A DNA stretch of 64,000 nt from Candidatus Melainabacteria bacterium (GCA_003963305.1 RXJR01000031.1:62001-126000); one strand, 5' to 3'. Positions 50,763 to 59,702 are shown, counted from the first letter of the stretch. Numbers and translations: made by a program. The notes: generated by a model from the letters alone, not told the origin.

Positions 50763-51470
50763 ATGACTACCACATCGCAAACTGACTACGCCATAGCAAC
50801 AGCTCAGATAGTTGACGCTTGTATGCGACTGAAGCTGGCATATCGGATAGCTCCGGCTGGAATCAAACCGATCACAAGAATGGGAGCGATGATCTGGGGA
50901 GAAGTCGTACCATCACGACATTATGGGAGCGTCGACATCTTTTTAGAAGCGCTGGAAACCAGCGACACGCAGGAAAAAATTCTGGTCATCGACAACCAGG
51001 CGCGCCAGGACGAAGCATGCATTGGTGATTTAATCGTACTCGAGGCAAAAAATGCCGGCATAAAATCAATAATCGTCCGTGGATTGCATCGCGACACAAG
51101 CGATCTTATCGATATAGGACTGCCGATCTTCTCATACGGAGCATATCCCTCAGGTCCAGCACGACTAGATGCAAGGGAGCCGGATGCTTTAGCGAGTGCA
51201 AAATTTGAAGGATTTATCGTCACCGCCGACGATACCGCTTTCGTGGACGATGATGGAGTCGTCTTTGTAAATTCAATGGACGTTGAGCAGATTCTAGAAG
51301 TCGCCAAATCAATAAGAGTGAAAGAACGAAATCAATCGAACGTCGCCGCTCACGGAGTGACTCTGAGAGAGCAGTTCCAATTTACTGAATACTTGAAAAA
51401 ACGAAAGGACTCGCAAGATTACACTTTTAGAGCGCATCTCAATTCTCTAGCGAAATCGATTGAAGAATGA
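50763..51470 (+). CDS. RraA-like family protein
   Basis: 235 residues from ATG 50763 (GAGG 5 nt upstream); a GTG two codons earlier is possible. The core has the RraA/HMG-aldolase pattern: ACIGDLIVLEAKNAGIKSII, followed by VRGLHRDT (equivalent to the GxxRD Mg-binding site) and FSYGAYPSG. Members with complete metal sites are 4-hydroxy-4-methyl-2-oxoglutarate or related aldolases/decarboxylases, while RraA itself inhibits RNase E. The divergent MFS gene may supply its substrate, which would favour the enzyme reading. It is convergent with the EF-hand kinase gene. Confidence 0.85.
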   Translation: MTTTSQTDYAIATAQIVDACMRLKLAYRIAPAGIKPITRMGAMIWGEVVPSRHYGSVDIFLEALETSDTQEKILVIDNQARQDEACIGDLIVLEAKNAGIKSIIVRGLHRDTSDLIDIGLPIFSYGAYPSGPARLDAREPDALASAKFEGFIVTADDTAFVDDDGVVFVNSMDVEQILEVAKSIRVKERNQSNVAAHGVTLREQFQFTEYLKKRKDSQDYTFRAHLNSLAKSIEE

Positions 51471-51478
51471 CTATCCGC

Positions 51479-53164
51479 TTAGTGCAGTTCTTGCTCGGTA
51501 CGTTCGAGATGCAAGAAATATTCTGAAAGATCCTGGCGTCGAACACCTTTATCGGGACTTTCTCCACTGTTCACGACGTTCTGAATATCCTCCATATTTG
51601 TAATCAGAAAAGATAACAGAGCGTAGGCTCTAAGATACGGCTTCGAACGCGCCCGCGCATCGTTCAACTCAGCTTTACTAATGAAGCCATCCTTATCAGT
51701 ATCGAGCTTATCGAAAGATTCCATTACGAAAGTTTTCACTTCTGACCAGGCGTCGCGTTGTGCTGCAACAAGTCGAGTTCGCATAGCGCTCACTTCTGAA
51801 TCTTTGATGTTGTACTGCGCGATTTGATTGGAATAGATATTCCTCCAGGCTACCCCGTCTCGAGACTCCACAGCCAGAAAATAAATCGCGCCTTCCCGAG
51901 ATGAATCATCACCGGTTGGCTTCGGTACAGTAATGAGACGACGTTCCGGTTCAGAACGAATGACAGGAGCATCGAGATTGTTAAAGAGTGAATTCCATCC
52001 GATAGCAAGAAAACAAATTATGGAGACAGGGAAGAACAATCCTGAATTGATAGATGTAAAGGCAAATATTCCCCACAGAACCAGGATCACCAAATTAACA
52101 GCTATCTTTGGAGACAACCCAGAATCTGACTCAGTTATCGTCACCCTTTCTAGCAACTCTTGTGGCACGGAACGATTGACGGATTCAGGCTTTTTCTCTG
52201 GAACAACCTCGGCCGGAGTGCTAGAGGGAGATTCATCCCCACGCGTATCATCCAATTTGGCTAGTATCGCGGACAGTGCAGTCTGAAATTCACCGATTGT
52301 TTGATATCGGTCTTTGGCATCTTTTGCCATAGCGATGCGCAAGACGACATCAAACCGATCGTTGAATTGACGATCGGGGCGAACTTTTGAAAGCTTCTCC
52401 GGCATTTGAGTCAAATGCTTATTCATAGTTTCAAATGCGGTGCGTCCGATCAGGGGAGGTTTGCCTGTCAACGTCTCATACAAAACACAACCCACCGAGT
52501 AGACATCGCATCTCTCATCAAGAACCTGCTCAAGGCATTGTTCAGGGCTCATGTAGAGCAGCGTACCGAGCATTTCACCAGTCTGAGTTTTAGTTTGGAA
52601 AGTGTCTCCCTGAACCAACAATTTGGCGACACCAAAATCCAAAATTTTCACCTGCTCTTCACCATCAGAATTCTTCATCAACATGATGTTTGCAGGCTTC
52701 ATGTCGCGATGAACAATGCCTTTCTCATGAGCAGCCGCCAGCGCCGCGCAAATCTGAATAAATATCTTTAGCGTGCGCGCAAAATCAACGCAGTCATCAG
52801 CGTCAATCAACTCCTTTAGACTTATACCATCGACGTATTCCATCACCAGGAAAGGTTGATCCGCGTCGTTGACACCACTGTCATACAGTTGAACAATATT
52901 CCTGTGCTTCAAAAGCCCAAGAGTCTTGCATTCTTGCTCGAATCGGCGAATCAACTGTTCGTTGAATATCGAATCAGTGCGCAGAATTTTGACCGCGACG
53001 AATCGATTCTTGACCTTATCGTTCGCCTTGTAGACGCTTGTGGTCGCACCACGCCCCAACAAAGAGACCAGTTCATAGCGAGCCGCTATTTCGGTTCCGA
53101 TCAGCGGGTCGCGCTTCCTGGACTGTGTGGTGCTTTGATCAGTGGATTGGTCCGGAACCGTCAT
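51479..53164 (-). CDS. Ser/Thr protein kinase with membrane hairpin and EF-hand
   Basis: 561 residues. Hanks-type kinase domain (about 25-295): GRGATTSVY loop, HRDMKPAN with Asp near 154, DFGVAK and MSPEQ. Two membrane helices follow at roughly 352-390 (LVILVLWGIFAFTSINSG and PVSIICFLAIGW), so both ends are likely cytoplasmic. The C-terminal region has a single complete EF-hand loop, DTDKDGFISKAE (residues ~488-499), with Asp1, Asp3, Asp5, Gly6, Ile8, Ser9 and Glu12 as expected for calcium. This links kinase activity to calcium, which is unusual in bacteria. A second EF-hand is not evident. It is divergent from the small secreted protein at 53325. Confidence 0.92.
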   Translation of the reverse strand: MTVPDQSTDQSTTQSRKRDPLIGTEIAARYELVSLLGRGATTSVYKANDKVKNRFVAVKILRTDSIFNEQLIRRFEQECKTLGLLKHRNIVQLYDSGVNDADQPFLVMEYVDGISLKELIDADDCVDFARTLKIFIQICAALAAAHEKGIVHRDMKPANIMLMKNSDGEEQVKILDFGVAKLLVQGDTFQTKTQTGEMLGTLLYMSPEQCLEQVLDERCDVYSVGCVLYETLTGKPPLIGRTAFETMNKHLTQMPEKLSKVRPDRQFNDRFDVVLRIAMAKDAKDRYQTIGEFQTALSAILAKLDDTRGDESPSSTPAEVVPEKKPESVNRSVPQELLERVTITESDSGLSPKIAVNLVILVLWGIFAFTSINSGLFFPVSIICFLAIGWNSLFNNLDAPVIRSEPERRLITVPKPTGDDSSREGAIYFLAVESRDGVAWRNIYSNQIAQYNIKDSEVSAMRTRLVAAQRDAWSEVKTFVMESFDKLDTDKDGFISKAELNDARARSKPYLRAYALLSFLITNMEDIQNVVNSGESPDKGVRRQDLSEYFLHLERTEQELH

Positions 53165-53324
53165 ATTTTATCTCTGAGACCAGGACTAAATTACTTGTGC
53201 CCATTTATTGATGTCTTGGCTGCAACATTAAAACAGCGACTAGCCCTCCAAACCATGCCAGTGAAACTTTCTGGTAACACCGTTCTGTTATCACATAAAA
53301 GTCAACTCTATATGAGGACTTCAG

Positions 53325-53747
53325 ATGAAAGAGAACGCGCCCAGATTTTTCAGGGAGTGGCTGAAAAGTTTCGCCCGCCCGACCTTTGCCGTGGCGTCCC
53401 TTGGTTTACTAGCTACATGGTTATTGTCCGTCTGTGGGATGCCGGCTTCTGCCAATCCGTCTCAGAGTGCGTCGGAACAGCGCTATTCCGACGGAGTCAC
53501 TGTCAGGAAGAACCCCGATGGAACAGTGGAAACATTCGATTCAAGCTCGTCGCCTGAGCCGCTCGGGCAACAATCGAACCAGGTGTACAGAAGACCGATT
53601 GTCTCGCGGTCTTACTCCAAAGTCATCGGTGGCGTGCACGTACGAAGAAATTCGGACGGAACCGTGGAAACGTACGAGCCCATGAGTCGGCCCGTGCCAC
53701 TTTACCCGACTGCGCACTCGACGAAGTCTAAACGGCACGCCCATTAG
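53325..53747 (+). CDS. Small secreted protein with two DGTVET repeats
   Basis: 140 residues; GAGG lies 7 nt before the ATG. Signal peptide FAVASLGLLATWLLSVCGMPASA. The mature part has two related units: GVTVRKNPDGTVETFDSSSS and GVHVRRNSDGTVETYEPMSR, each followed by Pro-Leu, forming small beta-hairpin-like repeats. It ends with a His/Lys-rich tail. No known family. It is divergent from the EF-hand kinase. Confidence 0.78.
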   Translation: MKENAPRFFREWLKSFARPTFAVASLGLLATWLLSVCGMPASANPSQSASEQRYSDGVTVRKNPDGTVETFDSSSSPEPLGQQSNQVYRRPIVSRSYSKVIGGVHVRRNSDGTVETYEPMSRPVPLYPTAHSTKSKRHAH

Positions 53748-53838
53748 GAAAATCGCGCATTAGGGAAATCGCGCATTAGGGAAATCGCGCACTAGGGAAA
53801 TCGCCCATTCGGGAGGTCGACATCAGAGAAATCGACTA
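53743..53838. repeat. 16-bp tandem array starting at the stop codon
   Basis: Six units based on ATTAGGGAAATCGCGC; units 2 and 3 are identical, the later ones decay. The first unit contains the TAG stop of the secreted-protein gene, and the array ends six bases before the stop of the ABC gene on the other strand. Confidence 0.88.
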
Positions 53839-53843
53839 TCCGG

Positions 53844-54608
53844 TCAAGCCAACGCTTTCGCATTACGATAGGCGTCCAGAACTCTGGACGTTTCGCCGAA
53901 TTCAACGACCTGGCCTCGGTCGAGCCAGATAACCTTGTCACACAACTTTTCCAGCGATTCCAGCTGATGGCTGACGAGCAGCACAGTTCGCCCGCTGCCG
54001 GCAAGGTCATGCATCTTTTTCATGCATTTTTCTTTGAAATCCTGGTCACCAACTGCAAGTACTTCATCCAGAATCAAAATTTCTTGCTCCAGATGCGCCA
54101 GCACGGAAAATCCGAGTCGGACATGTTGACCGCTGCTGTAAAACTTGACCTGCATGTCGATCTGGGATCCGACTCCAGAGAATTCAACTATGTCGTCGAA
54201 CCGCCGATCGATTTCGCTGCGGCTCATTCCCAAGATGGAGCCTGACAGGTAAACATTCTCTCGCCCAGTTAGCTCCGGATGAAAGCCCGTGCCAACCTCC
54301 AACAGGCTGGCGACCCGACCTGTTATCTCTCCAAATCCGCTGGTAGGCTTAGTTATGCGCGACAATATTTTGAGCAGTGTGCTCTTACCCGCACCGTTGG
54401 ATCCAACGAAACCTATTACCTCGCCCTGCTCGATTTCGAAAGAAACATCTTTCAGAGCCCAGATTTGTTCAACTGATTTCGCGGCGCTATCGCTTTTCGC
54501 GCTTACTTTCTTGATTATCTTTCCAGTCAAGAAATCGCGCAGGGGTTTTCGCTTCGGACCATCGTAGCGTTTGCAGATATTTTCAAATCTAACAGCAATT
54601 TTTTTCAT
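53844..54608 (-). CDS. Polysaccharide ABC exporter, ATP-binding subunit (Wzt/TagH-like)
   Basis: 254 residues. Walker A GSNGAGKST, signature YSSGQHVRLGFSVL (the YSSGM/Q form typical of polysaccharide exporters in place of LSGGQ), Walker B ILILDEVLAVGD, and H-loop SHQLESLEKLC. Length shows that it lacks the C-terminal carbohydrate-binding domain of long Wzt proteins. It energises export of a surface polysaccharide with the permease encoded just upstream. The ATG shares its A with the permease stop (TGATG), so they are translationally coupled. No glycosyltransferases are adjacent. Confidence 0.95.
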   Translation of the reverse strand: MKKIAVRFENICKRYDGPKRKPLRDFLTGKIIKKVSAKSDSAAKSVEQIWALKDVSFEIEQGEVIGFVGSNGAGKSTLLKILSRITKPTSGFGEITGRVASLLEVGTGFHPELTGRENVYLSGSILGMSRSEIDRRFDDIVEFSGVGSQIDMQVKFYSSGQHVRLGFSVLAHLEQEILILDEVLAVGDQDFKEKCMKKMHDLAGSGRTVLLVSHQLESLEKLCDKVIWLDRGQVVEFGETSRVLDAYRNAKALA

Positions 54609-55615
54609 CAGAGATAATCAGCGAATAAGTCTTCAACAGATCGGAAGTAAGCGAAGCCAGAGAGCAGGAGCAGAAGGGAAACCGAAGCGGAAAATACGGT
54701 TGGCCAGACGATATCACCAACGGTGCCCAAAACACTCCATCGAAAACCTTCAAGTATTCCGACGAGCGGATTAAAGCTTGATAGCGGCTTCAAATAAGAT
54801 GGTATCTGGGCGCTCGAATAAATTACGGGGGAAGCGAACATCCATAGCTGCAACCCGAACGGCACAATATGATGGACATCTCGATATCTTACGTGCAATG
54901 CGCCGGCCCACAAGCCGAGTCCCAGCGACGTAGTTATCGCCAGGGCGATGAACACAGGCAGGAAAACCACATGCCAGGAAGGCACCATTCCGTAGAATGC
55001 CATCAGCACTGTCAGTGATACCAGACCAATTGAGAAATCAATGAGCGCCGGGATAACACTTGCAATCGGCACACACAGGCGAGGGAAATAGACTTTTTTG
55101 ATCAAACTGCCGGCATCAAGCACACTATTTGAACACTTAGTCAAGGAAGTGGAAATGTATTGCCAGACGAGGAGAGCGGTGTATACAAACACGGGATAGG
55201 GGCAATTGTCGGTCGGCGCGTGCACAAAACGTCCGAGAAATAGCGTGAAGACAAGCATCATGCAAACAGGTTGAACGATAGCCCAGCCGACGCCGAGAAT
55301 AGTCTGCCGATAGCGGGTGGTCAAATCTCGTCGCACAAAACTAAAGATTAGCTCACGATAATCCCACAGCTCTTCAAGTTCGGAAATCAGCGACCTTTTC
55401 TCGGAGGAAATCAGAACGCACTTCAACTTGTCAGATTTAGCCCGAGGGTTCCGCTGATTAACCTTTCGCCGGTTTTGCTGATGCGCGATGCGGTCGGAGT
55501 CGCGCAACAAAGCATCCAGCTGCTCCACCGCTGTTCTGCCAGTGTCAGGACCGAGGTTCAAGGAAGTAGCGTCGTTGTCAGGCGCAGACTCTGGCGCTGC
55601 CATGAAAATGCTCAC
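54608..55615 (-). CDS. Polysaccharide ABC exporter, permease subunit (Wzm/TagG-like)
   Basis: 335 residues from GTG 55615, or 331 from the ATG at 55603; neither has a strong site. The first ~70 residues are a hydrophilic extension beyond the family. The ABC-2 region begins ELEELWDYRELIFSFVRRDL, followed by TRYRQTILGVGWAIVQPV, the Wzm/TagG signature, then six membrane helices (VCMMLVFTLFLGRF and others). Together with the ATPase downstream it should export O-antigen-like or teichoic-type polysaccharide over the inner membrane. Confidence 0.94.
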   Translation of the reverse strand: MSIFMAAPESAPDNDATSLNLGPDTGRTAVEQLDALLRDSDRIAHQQNRRKVNQRNPRAKSDKLKCVLISSEKRSLISELEELWDYRELIFSFVRRDLTTRYRQTILGVGWAIVQPVCMMLVFTLFLGRFVHAPTDNCPYPVFVYTALLVWQYISTSLTKCSNSVLDAGSLIKKVYFPRLCVPIASVIPALIDFSIGLVSLTVLMAFYGMVPSWHVVFLPVFIALAITTSLGLGLWAGALHVRYRDVHHIVPFGLQLWMFASPVIYSSAQIPSYLKPLSSFNPLVGILEGFRWSVLGTVGDIVWPTVFSASVSLLLLLSGFAYFRSVEDLFADYL

Positions 55616-55872
55616 GGTTGGGGTCTAAACGGGTTTTCTAAAGACGTGATTTTAGCAAATCCGCTTAGCAACCAGCACCGCCATTGCGTGATAGATGTTT
55701 AACTGAGCCACGTTTCCCTGGGATAGCTTCCGGCAGTTTGTTCTCAGCTTCACACAATCGTTCGGAGCTTCCCACAGGCAGTTCTATGTTTCCGGAAGAT
55801 AGTTCTGAGCGTTTTTTGGGCACCAAATAGTCATGAGCGCCTGGATAAACTTGTGCAACCGAGGTTATTCCT

Positions 55873-56334
55873 TTGACACAGCAAAACGAAATCGCAAAGC
55901 TAGAGTCGAGCCAGAACGGCGCGATATTGAAGTATCAAATAGTGCAAGCCTTTTCGTACTGCGGGCCATTTATGCTCGTAGATCTGGGAGTCAAACCCCT
56001 TATATGCGGCGTGATAACTATCATCTGTTGCGCCATTCTGCCGCCACTAACAATGATTCTGCTGAAAAAACCATGGAAGGAAACTATCATGATTGGGGTA
56101 TCATCGACTTTTTTCGGTGCATTTTTTGCAGCGATGATGTGCGCGATGCTCCGACCGGATCAATTCATTTACGGCGGAATGCTGAAACACCACATTCCCG
56201 TAACATTACCCATAATCTTGTTTGAGATGGTTGCGGTCGGTATTCCCGCGCTGGTTCAGCTGCTGTGGGACTTTAATGCCAGACCCAAGCCACTAACGAC
56301 GTCCTACGAGTTTTTGGAAGACAAACAACAGTAG
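55873..56334 (+). CDS. Hypothetical small membrane protein
   Basis: 153 residues from TTG 55873, with GAGG 8 nt upstream. Four hydrophobic segments (FSYCGPFMLVDLGVKPLI, VITIICCAILPPLTMILL, IMIGVSSTFFGAFFAAMM, VTLPIILFEMVAVGIPAL) suggest a four-helix membrane protein. No recognised family. An overlapping frame on the same strand (55833-56225) lacks hydrophobic pattern and I take it as a shadow. Confidence 0.65.
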   Translation: MTQQNEIAKLESSQNGAILKYQIVQAFSYCGPFMLVDLGVKPLICGVITIICCAILPPLTMILLKKPWKETIMIGVSSTFFGAFFAAMMCAMLRPDQFIYGGMLKHHIPVTLPIILFEMVAVGIPALVQLLWDFNARPKPLTTSYEFLEDKQQ

Positions 56335-56443
56335 CAAAGAAACTCGAAACCATCCTTCTTCATTGGAATGGCTAAACTGATCAACCACCGTCAGCGACGA
56401 TGATGTATCATCGAACGCTGGAGTCAAACAAGGTGGTTGCACA

Positions 56444-57448
56444 ATGTACGTAAGAAGCTCAATCAGACCATCGATAATCCTCTGGTTTTGCTGGAGGCAT
56501 CTCGTCTTCTTCACGTTGTATAGCGCAACTGCAGTGTATGCATTCGAAGTCCTCCACTGGAAATTCGCGGCAATACCGTTTCTGCCTGTCGGCACGATCG
56601 GAACAGCGGTGGCATTTTATGTTGGTTTCAAAAACAATGCATCGTACGAACGACTCTGGGAAGGTCGCAAAATCTGGGGTTCAATTACAAACTTGTCCCG
56701 CGCATTTGGAGCGTTGGTGCTCGCTCTTGGTGCTCACAAACCAATTGAATCAAAACTCCAGGACCGACTGATCCACAGGCAAATCGCGTGGTGCAACACT
56801 CTAAAACTCAGCTTGCGAAGTCATCCAGCCCATAGGAATGCGCACAAAACCTCTTCAGAAGCAACGTTGATCGAATCTATCTTTAAAGAAAAATACGACC
56901 GTGAGACCCTGCAGCAGTATTTAGAAAGATCCATTACTGCCGAAGATAAACTGCATATGAATGGCTCCTCAAATCCGGCGCTATCCCTGTTGCAGTTGCA
57001 GCTCAGAGACATCGAGGAACTGGCAAATCTCAGCGACACTCATAGCAGTGTTTGCGAAAAAATGACAGACACCATAATCGAATGCATCAAAGAGCAAGGT
57101 GCATGCGAACGTCTGAAAAGCTTCCCGTTCCCACGCCAATATGCCTACTTCAGCGAAGTTTTCGTCTGGATATTTTTGCTCCTCTTGCCTTTTGGTTTGA
57201 TTGACGAGCTGGCAAAAGCAACTACTGCCGGTCTCACATTGCTGGTAGTACCTTTTAGCGTGTTGATTTCCTGGATGTTCATCACAATGGAGCAAGTAGG
57301 AGACAGCAGCGAAGATCCATTCGAACTTGCGCTCAACGATGTGCCACTATCAGCGATATGCAGAACGATCGAGATAGAACTTCTGCAGATGATAGGCGAA
57401 ACGAACCTTCCTGAGCCAATCTTGCCCGTCGCAGACATTCTGCTGTAA
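56444..57448 (+). CDS. Bestrophin-family anion channel
   Basis: 334 residues; AAGGTGG before the ATG. Matches the bestrophin/UPF0187 pattern: early hydrophobic region, the FKNNASYERLWEGRKIWG signature, the RQIAWCNTLKLSLR segment, and the C-terminal pair of helices preceding PFEL.LNDVPLSAI (here EDPFELALNDVPLSAICR). Bacterial bestrophins form pentameric channels for chloride or other anions in the inner membrane. Length is close to the usual 290-310 with an insert around 115-170. Single gene. Confidence 0.92.
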   Translation: MYVRSSIRPSIILWFCWRHLVFFTLYSATAVYAFEVLHWKFAAIPFLPVGTIGTAVAFYVGFKNNASYERLWEGRKIWGSITNLSRAFGALVLALGAHKPIESKLQDRLIHRQIAWCNTLKLSLRSHPAHRNAHKTSSEATLIESIFKEKYDRETLQQYLERSITAEDKLHMNGSSNPALSLLQLQLRDIEELANLSDTHSSVCEKMTDTIIECIKEQGACERLKSFPFPRQYAYFSEVFVWIFLLLLPFGLIDELAKATTAGLTLLVVPFSVLISWMFITMEQVGDSSEDPFELALNDVPLSAICRTIEIELLQMIGETNLPEPILPVADILL

Positions 57449-57483
57449 AAGAGCGAGCCAGCGCGGAATGTTACGGTCCAATA

Positions 57484-58035
57484 TCAGACAATTGGCTTGA
57501 CGATTTTGATGAAGTGCAGACCGTCTACGAGGTGCACTACGCCCTCGGGATTGAAAGGCGCAGTTTCACCAGTCGGGTTGTAACCCATACGCTGATACCA
57601 TGCCATCAGTTCAGGGCGGCCAGAGACAACTTCCCCGACTATAGCTTTAGCGTGATAGTGCTCTCTGGCGTATTCCTCACTCCAGTTCATCAAAAACTTT
57701 CCAGCACCAGTACTTTGACTGTCTGGATCGACTGCGAGCATACCGATGTGTCCGTGTTCGCCTTCTCTCTTCAAGTGGATGCAGCCAACTAATTTCCGCT
57801 CGCCACCATCAACCAACTCAGCAAGCAATATGACCTGATCTACTCCATTGAGAATGTCATGGAGCCCATCGATTGTGATTCTCGGACCGCGAACTAAATG
57901 CTCTTCCCCAGTCCAGGATTTGCTTGCCTTTCCACCTCGAAAAGCATACTGAACCAGACGTTCCAGCGGCTCGACATCCTTGAGCTCTGCAATGCGCCCT
58001 TCCAGCTGAGATTTTAGTTCGGTAGTCTGACTCAT
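57484..58035 (-). CDS. GNAT-family N-acetyltransferase
   Basis: 183 residues from ATG 58035, preceded by AGGAGG; the frame is open 18 codons further without a site. GNAT motif A is GMLAVDPDSQSTGAGKFLMN (acetyl-CoA binding, Q-x-x-G-x-G/A), motif B region MAWYQRMGYNPTGETAPF. It transfers an acetyl group from acetyl-CoA to an amine; the substrate is unknown. The C-terminal VDGLHFIKIVKPIV agrees with family members that act on small molecules. Confidence 0.92.
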   Translation of the reverse strand: MSQTTELKSQLEGRIAELKDVEPLERLVQYAFRGGKASKSWTGEEHLVRGPRITIDGLHDILNGVDQVILLAELVDGGERKLVGCIHLKREGEHGHIGMLAVDPDSQSTGAGKFLMNWSEEYAREHYHAKAIVGEVVSGRPELMAWYQRMGYNPTGETAPFNPEGVVHLVDGLHFIKIVKPIV

Positions 58036-58535
58036 AACACCTCCTGCGGAGTAGCTTATGATCCTACCAGTCTTACACGTCATCAACATTCAGTAACAAA
58101 GAAATTAGCCTTAACCGGTCGTTAACCGCTTGCAGATAGCCTTTACATCATAGTCATCAATGGTTTATCGCTAACGGAAAGTCGAGTTTTATGGATAATT
58201 CCTTTACCTGCATAATTGTAGTTTGGTCGGGAATGATGCTGACCCTGCTGTACATCTTTAGATATTTGCACGATTAGGTGCGCCACGAAGTCTACTTGCG
58301 CAACAATGCTGCCTTGTGCAAGAACATTGCTGCCCCTGCCTGCTCTTCTTAGCGCAACAACTTCTCGAAAGTACTTGCACATAACACATCCCGCACTTTA
58401 TGAATCCGGAGCACCTGAGGTCCGAAAAAGTCACATTTGCCAGTTTTAATTGATTCATAGCGACGCAACCCAAATTTACTAGCAGTCGCCTTTGAATCAA
58501 TTACTACTACGCAATGCTCACTGCGGGGTGCATCT
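58036..58535. other. 500-nt intergenic region
   Basis: Apart from the small membrane-peptide frame at 58191-58277, I see no supported gene. Two minus-strand frames (58143-58382, 58258-58500) have no ribosome-binding site and non-protein-like composition. The region must contain promoters for the divergent GNAT gene and for the gene at 58536. Confidence 0.5.
58191..58277 (+). CDS. Possible 28-residue membrane peptide
   Basis: ATG at 58191 and TAG at 58275-58277 enclose a peptide with a polar start (MDNSFT), one hydrophobic helix of ~19 residues (CIIVVWSGMMLTLLYIF) and a basic end (RYLHD). A GAG word lies 5 nt upstream. It is too short for automated calling. The amphipathic design and charge asymmetry fit small membrane proteins, but without conservation data it might be chance. 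Confidence 0.35.
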   Translation: MDNSFTCIIVVWSGMMLTLLYIFRYLHD

Positions 58536-59489
58536 ATGTTTGGCTTTCATAAAAGAGAAGAATTCAAACGTCGCGGTTCATTCAAAAGACAGAAGATGAG
58601 CGGGAGAGCCGATGCCGTTTTAGCGCCAGCAGCAGAAATGTCTGAAGGAAAAACCATCGTTTCGCAAAACTTCAATCAGCACGCAGTTTTCTACTCTCTG
58701 GCAGCGAACCGCAGCACATGCTGCATCCGAATATCGTGTAGCAAACAAAAGTCACGCGCAACTCTGATCATATTCAGAGGCAGAATATTATCCTGCGTTT
58801 ACGGAAAGCGCGGGCAGCAGCACTATACGTTTGGTACAGAAGCTTTCTCGCGTGCTCAAATCGATTTATTGAACCAACAAGCTGAACTCGCCATACACGC
58901 CCTTACAGAAGAGTCAGCTCTCTCAGCCGCGGCTTTCTTCGAAGGACACCAACAAGTTCAACCGATGAACAAAAGCACACACGATTTCTTTGCCGGCGTC
59001 AGTAACGAAATCAATTCGCGCAAGGTTCCTGGTTGCTTTGTTATGCGAGACGATGACAACAATGCCAGCGCTGTCGTGTATTTCCATGGCGGAAAGATCA
59101 CAGGCATCTATTCCTACGAGAACGGCTGGCTGAAAGACAAAAAGCACGAATCAGCCATAAAGCTGTTCACTAACAAGAAAGGGTTCACGTCTGCCGCGTA
59201 CATGCTGAATGCAATGTCAATGGAGCAGATCTACAATCTCACCTTCAGCTTAAGTGGCGTAGATGACAACGAAATCGATAAGGCAGAATGGATTATCGGA
59301 ACAGAAAGCTGTAGCGAAGTCATTCCGCTTTTGCGCCACTCGAACAAACCATCGGGATTACGACACACGTTTTCTCAAGATTCCAAAAGCGCATATGAAT
59401 CGGCTCTTAACGAAATCAATAAACTGTCGCTTCGTCAGGTTAGACAGCACGGACACTCTATAGATCCTAGCCATGGCAAAGCAAGCTAA
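58536..59489 (+). CDS. Hypothetical protein with duplicated domain (DUF4388/Frz-like guess)
   Basis: 317 residues; GGGGTG precedes the ATG. Basic N-terminus (KREEFKRRGSFKRQK). Two halves share the same strand-turn pattern: SRATLIIFRGRILSCVYGKR in the first and SAVVYFHGGKITGIYSYENG in the second, resembling DUF4388-type domains where a short beta-hairpin reads xxxVxFxxGxIxxA. This is a weak resemblance. Both are followed by helices. Cytoplasmic; role unknown. Confidence 0.65.
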   Translation: MFGFHKREEFKRRGSFKRQKMSGRADAVLAPAAEMSEGKTIVSQNFNQHAVFYSLAANRSTCCIRISCSKQKSRATLIIFRGRILSCVYGKRGQQHYTFGTEAFSRAQIDLLNQQAELAIHALTEESALSAAAFFEGHQQVQPMNKSTHDFFAGVSNEINSRKVPGCFVMRDDDNNASAVVYFHGGKITGIYSYENGWLKDKKHESAIKLFTNKKGFTSAAYMLNAMSMEQIYNLTFSLSGVDDNEIDKAEWIIGTESCSEVIPLLRHSNKPSGLRHTFSQDSKSAYESALNEINKLSLRQVRQHGHSIDPSHGKAS

Positions 59490-59490
59490 A

Positions 59491-59521
59491 ACAGGCTAAA
59501 GCCAGAAAAGCCTGAGCCTGT
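59491..59521 (+). terminator. Possible hairpin after gene at 58536
   Basis: ACAGGCT (59491-59497) pairs with AGCCTGT (59515-59521), starting 1 nt after the stop codon. No U-tract; weak candidate. Confidence 0.3.
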
Positions 59522-59617
59522 GGACCGCAACACGATCGCCAGAGCAGTTACAACCCTCTTCGATATATTAAGACGCTTATGAACAGCGGATTCCGACCAA
59601 AGTATTTTTGTCCGGGC

Positions 59618-59702
59618 CTTACTCCGATGTAATTGATTCCATGCGGCATGATGCCCACCAGTTGGCACTCGAGACGCATGTATTTAACTACCTTGAAGTA
59701 AG
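59618..59702. repeat. 85-nt palindromic element, copy B
   Basis: Left arm CTTACTCCGATGTAATTG + ATTCCATGC; right arm GCATGTATTTAACTACC + TTGAAGTAAG. The two arms are complementary at about 20 of 27 positions, and the ends are CTTAC/GTAAG as in copy A at 21574. Within it GGCATGATGCC is a further small palindrome. It lies in the 418-nt gap 59490-59907, which otherwise shows no gene; the CzcA-type gene starts 206 nt further on. Confidence 0.75.

Noticed and set aside
55833-56225. 130-residue plus frame overlapping the small membrane protein
   Set aside because: Lacks hydrophobic periodicity and a ribosome-binding site; the frame from TTG 55873 has GAGG and four membrane segments.
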